A DNA stretch of 64,000 nucleotides from Gammaproteobacteria bacterium (GTDB lineage: Bacteria > Pseudomonadota > Gammaproteobacteria > Pseudomonadales > Azotimanducaceae). Position 1 is the stretch's first letter. Each line of letters opens with the position of its first letter. The stretch covers positions 27,829-91,828 of the forward strand of contig VGVE01000002.1 of the NCBI GenBank assembly GCA_016874135.1, given 5' to 3'. Position numbers and translations under genes: made by a program. The notes below the pieces were generated by a model, which was not told the DNA's origin, ran no database searches, and saw only the letters and a program-made list of their open reading frames with translations. Of this stretch, positions 54,462 to 63,544 are shown in pieces.

Positions 54462-56594
54462 TCAGTCCTGCGCAACCCGAAAGCCGGTGTTCACGTCTCG
54501 CAGCGATGCGGCCAGCCAGTTGCGGTAGGTCAATCGCAGGTACGACGGATTGTTGAGCCAGGAACCCCCGCGCAGCACCCGTGCTGAACAATTGCCCGTC
54601 ACACGCGCTGATCCGTCGGCCGGCGCACCACCGTAACCTTCCTGCCAGCAGTCTTGGACCCACTCCCAGACATTGCCGTGCACGTCCTGCAGACCATGCG
54701 AATTTGCGGCGAAACTGCCGACCGGTGAAGTGCGGTCGCCATCCCAGTTGCTGCCACAACCGGTGCAGTTGGCATTGCCGAGCCCGACCTCGTTGCCCCA
54801 GATGAAGGTCGTTTTCGCACTGCCTCGCGCCGCGTATTCCCACTCGGCTTCGGTCGGCAACCGATAACGACTACCTGTTTGTTTCGACAACCAGGCAACA
54901 AACCCCTGCGCATCATCCCAGTTCACGTTCATCACCGGCCGGTTGCCCCGACCCCAGCCTTTGTCATCCGGTTTGGTGCGACCGGTGGCGATGGCAAACG
55001 CATCATACTGATCGAAGGTGATTTCGTGACGGCTCAGCTTGAAGGCACGGATGTTCACTTCCCGGGCGGGCTGCTCCGCCGGGAGGCAGCTGGAATCCGA
55101 TGGCGCACAACCCATTGCGAAACGGCCGGCGGGAATCGAGAGCATCTCCGGAACAGCTCTTGGTAGGAGATTTTTCGCACTTTTCGCGGCGGCATCCGCT
55201 GCGGCCTTCGCTTCCGCGTCTCTTTTTGCCAGTGCGTCGCGCTGTGCCACTTCCTGCCGACGGCGATCTTCTGCGGCACGTTCAGCGGCCATGCGGGCAT
55301 CCTCTTCCGCCCGGGCGATGTTGGCCAAGCGCTTCTGCTCCGCAAGTCGCGCGATTTCTTCCGCGTCGGATCCAGGTGCTTTAGGCCGGGTTTTGGCAGG
55401 CGTTGCAGCCTCCTCAACAGGCTCGGTTGTAACGACAGCTGCGGGTGCAGGGCTGGTGATCACCGCGGCTTCAGCCGCCGACGGCGAAACCGATGTGATT
55501 GGTTCTGCAGATGCCGATTCCAGCTCAGAGATAACAACATCCTTCTGTGGCAACGCGGGTGCATCACTCTTTTGCGCTACGGTCACTTCGGGGGTCACCT
55601 CGGGAACACTCAACTCCGGTGCACCACGACCGAAGAACCACCAGGCAAGCCCACCACCGAGCACGACGAACAAGAGCGCCAGCACAACAAACGTGGAGGC
55701 GTTGCTGCCTGTCTTGACGATGCTCGGCGACTGCGGCAACACCACCGTCTTTTCCAACGCCGGGCGGATCTTGTCCATCGCCCGATCGAGCGCGGCGATG
55801 AATTCGAGCGCGCTCGGATACCGCTCCGCCATCTCCTTCGTCGTGCCTTTGAGGATCACACCCTGCAGCTCTTCGCTGATGTTGGCGTTAAATGAACGCG
55901 GCATCGGCATCGGGTCGGAGAGACTCTTGAGCACCACCGCCATCGGCGTGTCCGCTTCAAACGGGGTATGTCCGGTCAGCAGCTCAAAGAGCAACACGGT
56001 GAGTGCATAGATGTCGGTAGCGGGCCCGACTTCAAGGCCTTTCGATTGTTCTGGCGCCATATAGGCGGGTGTGCCGATCAGGTGCCCGGTCTGCGTGATC
56101 TTGGCATCGCCGGTAATCAGCTTGGCGATGCCAAAGTCCATCAGGACCGGCCGGCCGCGCTGATCCACCATGATGTTGTCAGGTTTGATGTCGCGGTGAA
56201 TCAGTCCCCTTTCATGGGCGTAGGCCAGCGCCCCGGCCACCGCTTTCACCAGATTGACACTGCGATCAATCGACAGTCGTCCTTCGGTTTTCAGGATCTC
56301 CTTGAGTGACTGGCCTTCCACCAGCTCCATGACCATGTAGTACCGGTCATCGGTGGCGCCGAAGTCGTAGATGCCAACGATGTTGGGGTGCTGCAGCTTC
56401 GCTACACCCTGCGCCTCCTTGAGAAAACGCGTGCGGAAATCTTCGGATTCACCCAGCTCTGGCCTGATGAACTTGATGGCCCTGTAGACCTCGAGGTCTT
56501 TGTGGAATGCTTTGTAGACATCGGCCATACCCCCCCGGCCGAGCCGCTCGGTGATCTGGTAAGCGCCAACGTTTCCGCCGATCAGGTCCGCCAC
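54462..56594 (-). CDS. Ser/Thr protein kinase (PknB-like) with C-terminal FGE-sulfatase-modifying-type domain
   Basis: The 710-residue protein starts with GTG 56594. The kinase domain (about 12-275) has the P-loop LGRGGMADVYKA, Lys in RAIKFI, catalytic loop HRDIKPDN and DFGIAKL, so it looks active. A membrane helix lies near 303-325. An extracytoplasmic Pro/Glu spacer and an Ala/Arg/Glu coiled coil (about 410-470) lead to a formylglycine-generating-enzyme-like domain (about 480-705; MGCAPSDSS, RNWLAASLRDVNTGFRV at the end). Such domains often occur as ligand-sensing or C-lectin-like modules in bacterial kinases. It lies about 3 kb upstream of the redox genes on the same strand. It is the obvious candidate to phosphorylate targets read by the FHA proteins and reversed by the PP2C. 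Confidence 0.92.
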   Translation of the reverse strand: MADLIGGNVGAYQITERLGRGGMADVYKAFHKDLEVYRAIKFIRPELGESEDFRTRFLKEAQGVAKLQHPNIVGIYDFGATDDRYYMVMELVEGQSLKEILKTEGRLSIDRSVNLVKAVAGALAYAHERGLIHRDIKPDNIMVDQRGRPVLMDFGIAKLITGDAKITQTGHLIGTPAYMAPEQSKGLEVGPATDIYALTVLLFELLTGHTPFEADTPMAVVLKSLSDPMPMPRSFNANISEELQGVILKGTTKEMAERYPSALEFIAALDRAMDKIRPALEKTVVLPQSPSIVKTGSNASTFVVLALLFVVLGGGLAWWFFGRGAPELSVPEVTPEVTVAQKSDAPALPQKDVVISELESASAEPITSVSPSAAEAAVITSPAPAAVVTTEPVEEAATPAKTRPKAPGSDAEEIARLAEQKRLANIARAEEDARMAAERAAEDRRRQEVAQRDALAKRDAEAKAAADAAAKSAKNLLPRAVPEMLSIPAGRFAMGCAPSDSSCLPAEQPAREVNIRAFKLSRHEITFDQYDAFAIATGRTKPDDKGWGRGNRPVMNVNWDDAQGFVAWLSKQTGSRYRLPTEAEWEYAARGSAKTTFIWGNEVGLGNANCTGCGSNWDGDRTSPVGSFAANSHGLQDVHGNVWEWVQDCWQEGYGGAPADGSARVTGNCSARVLRGGSWLNNPSYLRLTYRNWLAASLRDVNTGFRVAQD

Positions 56595-56654
56595 GAAAGT
56601 CTCATCCAGGTTTCAGTTCACTACTTCCAGCTTCCACTTATAGTTTCCGATCAC

Positions 56655-56822
56655 CTATCCTTCGGCGCGGAACTGAAGCTCCAGGTCATAGAGTCCAATG
56701 GGTAGCTCGCCAATGGCACCGGCACTCTTGGCTGAACCAAGATCGGCAGCGTTTACTGTGAATGCCGCTGCCAGCAAGACAAATCCCGCCAGGACACGCT
56801 TCAGAAACCTGTTTGCTTTCAT
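56655..56822 (-). pseudogene. ydbL: ydbL (DUF1318), 3' truncated by a joint
   Basis: From ATG 56822 a signal peptide (LAGFVLLAAAFTVNAAD) is followed by LGSAKSAGAIGELP, the start of the YdbL (DUF1318) domain. After about base 56697-56710 the sequence no longer matches YdbL. The frame reads IGLYDLELQFRAEG, TAG, then VIGNYKWKLEVVN, resembling the end of an unrelated beta protein. YdbL is normally about 108 residues. This places the end of the ydbH-ynbE-ydbL block at a sharp boundary facing the kinase. Confidence 0.7.
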
Positions 56823-56832
56823 GGTCTTCACC

Positions 56833-57087
56833 TCAGAACAGTCCACTGTCTTTGCTGAAAAGGTCGTCGAGCTGTTTATCCACCTTCACCAGAATCTCGT
56901 GCTTGATGTTCACGTTGAGGTTGATGGTGATGGGTTCGTCCGTCGCCACCTTGACGGTCGGCGTGCAGGCAACTGCCACGGCGCACAGGAACAGGACTGT
57001 CAGTATCCTCCTCGGTGAGATGCGTCGGATGCCCGACGCTCTTGTCGACGGCGACCCTACTGCCTTCCATCCGGCGTTGTGCCTCAT
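56833..57087 (-). CDS. ynbE: YnbE-family lipoprotein
   Basis: The 84-residue reading starts at ATG 57087; ATG 57117 is possible. The C-terminal half is diagnostic of YnbE: lipobox VAVACTPTVKV, then EPITINLNVNIKHEILVKVDKQLDDLF and an end of SGLF. In E. coli YnbE is an outer-membrane lipoprotein that works with YdbH and YdbL in intermembrane phospholipid transport. The N-terminus is longer than usual. It sits between ydbH and ydbL, the standard order. Confidence 0.85.
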   Translation of the reverse strand: MRHNAGWKAVGSPSTRASGIRRISPRRILTVLFLCAVAVACTPTVKVATDEPITINLNVNIKHEILVKVDKQLDDLFSKDSGLF

Positions 57088-57236
57088 GAAGTGCTCCTTA
57101 TTGATCATTTTGATCATTGTCCGACGACCATTGTTCGTCCATCGCTACTCTTTGAACAGCCTACTAGTCCCACACCACAGAATTCCTCAACCAGAACTCT
57201 GCATCCAAGATTGCTGCTCCGCCGGGCTCGCGCGAT

Positions 57237-59614
57237 TCACTTCGGCAGCCCCACCCCTTCGCGCACCCGGCGCTCGATGCGTTCATTCACATCATCCTGG
57301 ATCCGCAGGGATGCGAGCAGGCTCGGGATGTTTTCACTGACGTTGAGATTGTAGTGAATGGGCCGGCCTTTCTCGATGGCTGGATTGCGCCCTTTCTAAC
57401 GGATCGCAGCGAGCAGGTCACCTTTGACGCTGTAGTCCACGTCCGCCTCGAGGCTCGAGTAACTGAAGTCTTCGAGCGCCTTGAGCGCAAAGTCGAGACC
57501 TGGCTGCTCGACCACCCGTGTCAGCGAGAGTGCAATACAGATGACGCCGGGGCCTGTTGCTCGAATCGTACCCTTATTGACCTGCACACTATCGGCCGTC
57601 AGAACAATCGGCAATTGCTCTTCCAGCGTCCCCGTTCCGTTCAGGTCTTCGCCTTCGAGCGCCATCACGGTACCTAGATCAATACCACGCAGACTGACGT
57701 CAAACGCGCCGGTGCCTGCTTCAAGCGCGTACGTGAACGCCGTGGTATGAATCGTGCCACCCAGGAGGGCGACACTTACTGGCGCGACTTCGACATCAAC
57801 ATCGTTCATGAGGGTCCGGTGCGAATGTCAGTGATCGGCACACCCGGATCAAACTTGCCGATGTGAACCGAATCAGCGCGAAGCAAAGTCGACTCGTCGG
57901 CATTCAGACGGTAGTTCACGGCGGCAGAAACATCGTTCGCCCCATATTCGCCATATCTTAGGCGTCCACGGTTGAACGCTCCCTGAACGTCCAGGTTCAG
58001 ATGATCACCGCGGATCGTCGTCCCCTTTAACGACCCGGTGAACTGACCTGCAAGCACGTCATAGTCCGCTGCATGCTTGAGCGTGGTGGCGAGCAGCGGC
58101 TCACGAAGGGTCAGATCGAGTAGTGCGGAATAATCGATGCGTTCGAACGACTCATCAGCCCTGAGGTTCAGGAGGAGCGGATATCCCCGATGCGTTAGCG
58201 CAACCTGACCCTGTCACCCGTCCGTACCGAGCTGCCCGTTACCGGAAGCTTTCAGCCCTTCAAGCGTCAGCTTCATGGATTCATCAGCCCAGATCGCGAG
58301 ACCTTCGGTGCTTAATCGAAATGCCGATGAATCCTCAATCGACACGCCACCTTCAACCCGGGCAGCAGCGAATGTGGTCTTCACATCGTTCTCATCCTGC
58401 TGAAATTCAAGACCGTCCAGTTCCAACGTCCACGGCGCTGCGTCGATATGCCGTACGCGCGCCTTTTTGATCAAAACCCAGGTTCCCGGTGCGTAGTCGA
58501 GATCAAGCTGCAGCGTGGCATCAACCGCAAGGGTCGCCAAATCATAAGGAAGCGGTGATTGGACGTTGACCTCACCGCCCCCACGGCGGGTCAACTCCGG
58601 GAAGTCGAGAAGCGCCGTTAAAGAAGAAAGGTCCGAACGCGACAGGTCCCACCTTCCTTCCAACTTCGCCAGCGCGTCGCTAAGCGTAATGGCCAGGTTC
58701 ACCCGCGTGGATTGACTCTTGCTGGTGTCGGCAAGTTCCATTTGCACGATGCCCTCTTAAGGCGTCTTGGTATAACTCACGGTGCCCGCCATGGAAAAAC
58801 GGCGTTTGCGACCTTGTTCCGAGGTCGCCTACAGTGATATCTGTGGTTCGAACCGGATCGTCTCGACGTTGAACGCGTCGTCAAACGTCGCTGCGATCGG
58901 CCCGGTCAGCGTCCCACCCATCGGTGTAAGGCCCGTCAGCCCGGTGAGCAGCCCCAGTTCATAGTCACCGAAATCGAGTGCACCGTTGATCGACAACACG
59001 CCACTTCGTATCGCACCCCGGGCTGCAACGGCATACACGTCCTTCTCATCGCTGGTTTTCACCCGGGCCTCAAATTCGCCGGTTTCATCAACCGCGACGC
59101 TGATACTCACTGGCACATCCGCCGGACTTTCCATTGCCTTGAAATTCAGATCGATTTTTTTCTGGGCAAGCTGCACACCGCCTTCAAGGTGTAACGGCAG
59201 GTGCGGTGCGCGAAACACCACGCGAGGCGCATTCACGCGATCCACCGGCAAACCCGCGATGAACCCGGAGTCCAGCTCACTCTCGTTTTCCTATGGCGGC
59301 GCCGCTGAGGGATTTTGTTGGATCATCAACTCGGCACCTTTCAGTGAGTCGATCCTGCTGGCACGCAGCGATGCCAGACTCCACGCAACGTGTACGTCTA
59401 CGGCCGTGACCGGGAATTCACCGGATGTCACGTCAAGGCGGGGAATGAAGACTCCCTCGTGGGTCGGACGCGAGATGTTGACGTTGAGCTCGCCGAGTCC
59501 CGCATCTCCCGCCAAGGATCGCGCCACAGGTTGCATCCACCAGGGCGACGTGAACCAGACCACAAGCAACAGGAATGCAAGGAAGAGAGAGCCCTATGCA
59601 AACCGCTTCAGCAC
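57237..59614 (-). pseudogene. ydbH: ydbH (AsmA-like intermembrane bridge), broken by six in-frame stops and one frameshift
   Basis: One frame runs from a GTG near 59614 (VLKRFA, then membrane helix GSLFLAFLLLVVWF) to about 57830 and is interrupted only by TAG 59594-59596, TAG 59291-59293, TAG 58829-58831, TAA 58757-58759 and TGA 58214-58216. A one-step frameshift near 57806-57835 is followed by TAG 57396-57398, after which the YdbH C-terminus (KGRNPAIEKGRPIHYNLNVSE to REGVGLPK) ends at 57237. The segments between stops keep protein-like residues and the adjacent genes are ynbE and ydbL. As an intact gene it would be about 790 residues, close to the E. coli length (879), and would bridge inner and outer membranes for phospholipid transport. 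Confidence 0.8.
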
Positions 59615-59632
59615 CGCGCCAACCCGCGCAAC

Positions 59633-61306
59633 TCAGAACCGCGACGACCCGAGCGGTTTGTCCGCCCCTTGCCACGCCGCCGCAAACCGCGCTGCAAATT
59701 CAGCAGCAGTCGCCGCATCGCCCTGGGCTTCAAAGGCCTGCTGCAGTCCAAGCAGCGCGAAGGGATTTTCCGGGCTTTTCTTGAGATCCTGCCAATAGGC
59801 AACCGCCGCTTCCTGGGGCAAACCCGCTTCGAGCAATGCCCAGCCGAGCACATGACGGGTGGGGAAGTACCAGTCCGGTGGTTCGGTATAGGTCAATGAA
59901 TCCTCAAGTCGTACAGCGCGGTCAATCGCGGCAATAGCCTCATCTTTCTTGCCACTGACGAGCGCGACCTCTCCCGTCAGCAGTTGTTCGGCAATTTGAA
60001 GAAGCACCGGCGCCGCCGCCCAGCCGCCAAAGTCTTCCGGTTTGGCGCTGGAGCGAAGCGATCGCAGGGCCTTGAGCTCCGCTGCGACTTTTTTCTTGGC
60101 TCCCTGCCGAGCATAGGCGGTGCCACGTGCATAGCGCCAGATTCCAGTCGTCAGGCGGTTACCTTTGTCCGGAGCTTTTTCTTCCAGGATCTTGTCCCAC
60201 ATGCCGAACCGTACCATCACATAGAGCGGCTGCGCGAGAAAAGTCTGATAGGCACCTAAAGCGTTGCCATCCTCATCCACCGGGACCTTGCTGTTGACCT
60301 TTATCGCCTGCTTCAGCGCCTCTTCGCTGCGGCCAAGGTACATGGCCGCCCACACCATGAAGTGCAGGTTGTGGGGGTAGTACTGCAACGGATAGATGCC
60401 CTGCATCTTGCATTGGGCGATATAGGACTCATCTGCCAGCGATGCCAGACGGTTCACTTCAAAAGCATCGGTATAGCGCCCCACCCGCATGTAGATGTGT
60501 GAAGGCATGTGCTCCATGTGCCCCGCGGAGGGCATGAGACCAATCAGCTCATCGGCGCTCTTGACCGCTTGTTCCGGTCGTGCGGCTTCCACGGCATGGA
60601 TGTGGAGGTGCAGTGCGCCCGGATGTTTGGGATGCACCGCGAGGACCTGGCCGAGATGTGACAACAACTCTTCTGTGTCCTTGCGGGGTTTGCCGTCTGG
60701 CTGCCAGTAGTTCCACGGCGAGAGATTCATCAATGCATCAGCAAGCAGTGTTCTCGCATCGGCGTTCCCGGGATGTGTTTTGACCACTTCCCGCATCGCA
60801 TCAGCGTACGCCTGATCCAGTGACGACCGGCTGTCGGGTGCCACCGGCGCATAACGTTTAGCGAGCGCGCCGATCAGGGCCTGCTCGATCGGAGTGGTGG
60901 TTTTCGCGCGCGTAATCGCTTCCTGCGCCGCTTGATAGGCCTGCTCAACCGCCATTGCGTCCATCGGCATGTTGAGATTGGGACCGAGCACCAGCGCCCA
61001 ACCCCAGTACGCCATGGCATTGGAAGGGTCAAGCCGCGCCGACTCCTTGAACGCCCGCAAGGCTTCGGAGTGGTTGAAGCCGTAGGTCAACCGCAGGCCC
61101 TGGTCAAAAAAGTACTGCGAATCGGCATTGTCCGTCGTCACCTTGAAGGACCAATCGCCGAGACCGGAAAGGCGCGGCGCAATGGGTTCTTTCGCGGTGG
61201 CTGGATCTGCGGTGAACGAGCGGTGGTCGTAAACCATTGGATGATTGGCGAAGACCTTTGTGCAACTGATCAAAAGCAGTGCGATCGCCAGTGACTTGCC
61301 TGCCAT
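59633..61306 (-). CDS. TPR-repeat exported protein
   Basis: The 557-residue reading starts at ATG 61306 (MAGKSLAIALLLISCTKVFA, a signal peptide; lipobox possible at ISC). The body is a solenoid of TPR-like helices: FDQGLRLTYGFNHSEALRAFKESARLDPSNAMAYWGWA, NADARTLLADALMNLSPWNYW, and HMEHMPSHIYMRVGRYTDAFEVNR, a motif known in a family of bacterial TPR proteins of unknown function. The His-rich HLHIHAVEA plus the HMEHMPSHIY stretch may bind a metal. It starts the same-strand run that includes ydbH (18 bp downstream). Confidence 0.87.
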   Translation of the reverse strand: MAGKSLAIALLLISCTKVFANHPMVYDHRSFTADPATAKEPIAPRLSGLGDWSFKVTTDNADSQYFFDQGLRLTYGFNHSEALRAFKESARLDPSNAMAYWGWALVLGPNLNMPMDAMAVEQAYQAAQEAITRAKTTTPIEQALIGALAKRYAPVAPDSRSSLDQAYADAMREVVKTHPGNADARTLLADALMNLSPWNYWQPDGKPRKDTEELLSHLGQVLAVHPKHPGALHLHIHAVEAARPEQAVKSADELIGLMPSAGHMEHMPSHIYMRVGRYTDAFEVNRLASLADESYIAQCKMQGIYPLQYYPHNLHFMVWAAMYLGRSEEALKQAIKVNSKVPVDEDGNALGAYQTFLAQPLYVMVRFGMWDKILEEKAPDKGNRLTTGIWRYARGTAYARQGAKKKVAAELKALRSLRSSAKPEDFGGWAAAPVLLQIAEQLLTGEVALVSGKKDEAIAAIDRAVRLEDSLTYTEPPDWYFPTRHVLGWALLEAGLPQEAAVAYWQDLKKSPENPFALLGLQQAFEAQGDAATAAEFAARFAAAWQGADKPLGSSRF

Positions 61307-61380
61307 ATCAGCCTTCCTTTTTTGCCTGTAACCGGTAGTGGAGATCATCTTATGCCCGCCCTGCGCAACTCAGGAAGCCA

Positions 61381-62490
61381 CTAACTGAAGAAGGCTTGCA
61401 GCGCAGGTCTTGCCTTGAGGCCATCCCGGTAGCCGAGATCAATGAGGGCCTGCGCAAACCGACCATCGAAGAGCAGGTAACTCGGTATCCGCCATTCATG
61501 TCCCCAACCACCGACAGTGCGCAGGAACAATCGTACGCCGCGGGGCATCTGCACCGAGTGATCCGCCGCGACTTTGCGCAGATCCTCCGAGGGGCGAATC
61601 ACCATGACCTCGATGCGCCGCTCGTGCAGGCCCCGCCGCCGCCAGAATGGCATGGCATCCACGAGGTCGTTGGTGGACTGCAACCGTTCAATGTCGGTGT
61701 TGAGGTTTTCCGAGAAGAGCGAGTCAAGGGTGAAGCCGGCAACCTCGGCGATCCCGGGTTGGGGCACGCCTTCATCTCACACGGGCAAGCTCTCGTTGCG
61801 CACGCCGATGACCAGAATCCGATCCGCACCCATCTTGATGACCGGCGAGAGCGGTTGGGTCATGCGCAGGCTGCCATCCACGATATAGTGATTGCCGATC
61901 CTTTCGGCCGGGAACAGGAGCGGTAGCGTACTCGACGCCAGGAGGTGCGGTACACCGATGGTCGTGGCCACGCTGTGTCTGCGCCGAGTCTGCCAAGCAA
62001 GTGTTTCTGGATGCGCCTGGAAAAACGTCGTGGCCTCGCCAGTGGAATAGTTCGAGGCAGTCACTGCAAAACCATCGAGAATGCCGTGTTCGATGTGTCG
62101 CGCCACGGCACCATCGTCTGCGACTTTCCGGGTCAGCAGTTCCCGCAGTGGCATGTTGTTCAGCAGGGAAACCGGCTTGCCGTGCCGGGACAGGAACTTT
62201 TGCAGCGCACTGTATTCCATGCTGAACACACCACCGGGCCGCATGCCGGTCCACAATCGTTCGAGGTTCAGCACCGCTTCGGTGAAATCACCGGCGCGGC
62301 GAGCGAGGCCCATGGCGTTGATGGCACCGGCACTGATGCCGGAAAGGGTACGAAAAGGCAGCGTATGACAGTCGGCGATGGCAGCGATGGCCTTAAGAAC
62401 CCCAACCTGATACGCCGCGCGCGCCCCACCGCCCGGAAGAAACCCCGGCTCACCACCGAAACGAATGTTTGGTTGACTGGTGTCAGACAA
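61381..62490 (-). pseudogene. Patatin-like phospholipase (RssA-type) with one in-frame TGA
   Basis: The reading starts at TTG 62490, overlapping the LLM gene end (TTGTCTGACACC). The oxyanion segment PGGGARAAYQVGVL, nucleophile in GISAG and dyad Asp in DGSLR are present, so the catalytic core is complete. TGA at 61777-61779 (context LPV-TGA-DEGVPQPG) splits the frame; the same frame continues with AEVAGFTLDSLFSENLNTDIERL to 61381, typical of the DUF3734 C-terminus of this family. A CGA to TGA transition would explain it. Without the stop the protein has about 369 residues. Confidence 0.78.
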
Positions 62491-63385
62491 GCTGCGCCCT
62501 GACTTCACCGAGGCACGCAATGGTTTCGAGCGCCACTGCCTGGTTCTGGCTGATATTGCGCACGATGATGTCCGTATAGCCCATATCGCGATACCGGCCG
62601 AACTGTTCCACCACTTCCGCAATCGATCCGATCACGAGGGCCTCCTCACCAAATCCGCGATACCCCTTTGCCAGTTCCGGGGCCACCCCTTCACGGGCCC
62701 GTTGGCTGGTCCGCGCGATGCAAATGTCCCGGCGCAGCGCCGCGGATCCCAGGGGCTTTGAATGCTCCGCGCAGGCCTGCCGGTACATGTTGAGCGATTT
62801 GACGGCATCGGCCTGATTGAGACTCGGTGAACCCAGCCAGCCATCGGCAATGCGCGCGGTGCGGTTGATCGCCGGCAGTACCGTGGCACCCACCCAGATT
62901 TCGACAGGCTCTGCGGGTACCGGCGAGATACGTGCGTCGCGCAGGTTCCAGTAACGGTCCGTGCTGACTGTGTCGCCGGCCCAGAGCGCACGCATGATGC
63001 GAATGCACTCTTCGAACATGCCGACGCGCCGGCTGAAGTCCACGCCCATGCCTTCACTCTGCGGCCGGTCACCGAGACCACACTGCATGATGAAGCGATT
63101 CGGCATGATGCTCGCCAGCGTGCCGATCTGTTCTGCAAGAAGCACCGGATGCCATAGCGGCAGCAGAAACAGCGCACCTGCGGGGCGATCGTGCCACTCC
63201 GCGAGCATACGGCCGAGTATGGCGACATTCTGGTAGTACGGTCCCGCGGTGACGTGGTGATCACCTACGAAAAGAGAATCCAGATCAGCGGCTCGAGCCG
63301 CCGCCGCACGTTCGATCATCCAGCGTGCGCCGTCACGCGGGTTCTGGACGCGATAGTTCGAACAGACGGAAATGCCGATGCGCAT
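62483..63385 (-). CDS. LLM-class flavin-dependent oxidoreductase
   Basis: The 300-residue protein starts at ATG 63385 (MRIGIS); a longer frame begins at 63424. The TIM-barrel bacterial-luciferase fold is recognised from RAADLDSLFVGDHHVT, LAEQIGTLASIMPNRFIMQCGLGDR, FSRRVGMFEECIRIMRALWAGD and EPVEIWVGATVLPAINRTARIADGWL. It binds FMN or F420 and performs oxidations or reductions on unknown substrates. It overlaps the patatin gene start and leads the same-strand run toward ydbH. Confidence 0.9.
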   Translation of the reverse strand: MRIGISVCSNYRVQNPRDGARWMIERAAAARAADLDSLFVGDHHVTAGPYYQNVAILGRMLAEWHDRPAGALFLLPLWHPVLLAEQIGTLASIMPNRFIMQCGLGDRPQSEGMGVDFSRRVGMFEECIRIMRALWAGDTVSTDRYWNLRDARISPVPAEPVEIWVGATVLPAINRTARIADGWLGSPSLNQADAVKSLNMYRQACAEHSKPLGSAALRRDICIARTSQRAREGVAPELAKGYRGFGEEALVIGSIAEVVEQFGRYRDMGYTDIIVRNISQNQAVALETIACLGEVRAQLV

Positions 63386-63544
63386 TGGGCGATACACATG
63401 GTCAGGTCCGCCCCAGTATCCCATCCACGTCCGCCATCGTGAAAGGCGCGGCGAGTCTTTGTTTGTTGCAACTCAACAGCGGTTAGAAGCCCGATTGCTG
63501 CCGCCCCACGCACTGCAGCAAACTCATCCGCAAACACGATTCGG

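Noticed and set aside
57237..59614. An alternative genetic code with reassigned stops
   Set aside because: All three stop codons occur in frame here, while other long genes in the window end normally and contain none internally.
61777..61779. Selenocysteine or other stop readthrough at in-frame TGA codons
   Set aside because: TAG and TAA interruptions occur equally in sister loci, no SECIS-like structure was noted, and the TGA sites lack conserved Cys partners; base error or nonsense mutation is simpler.
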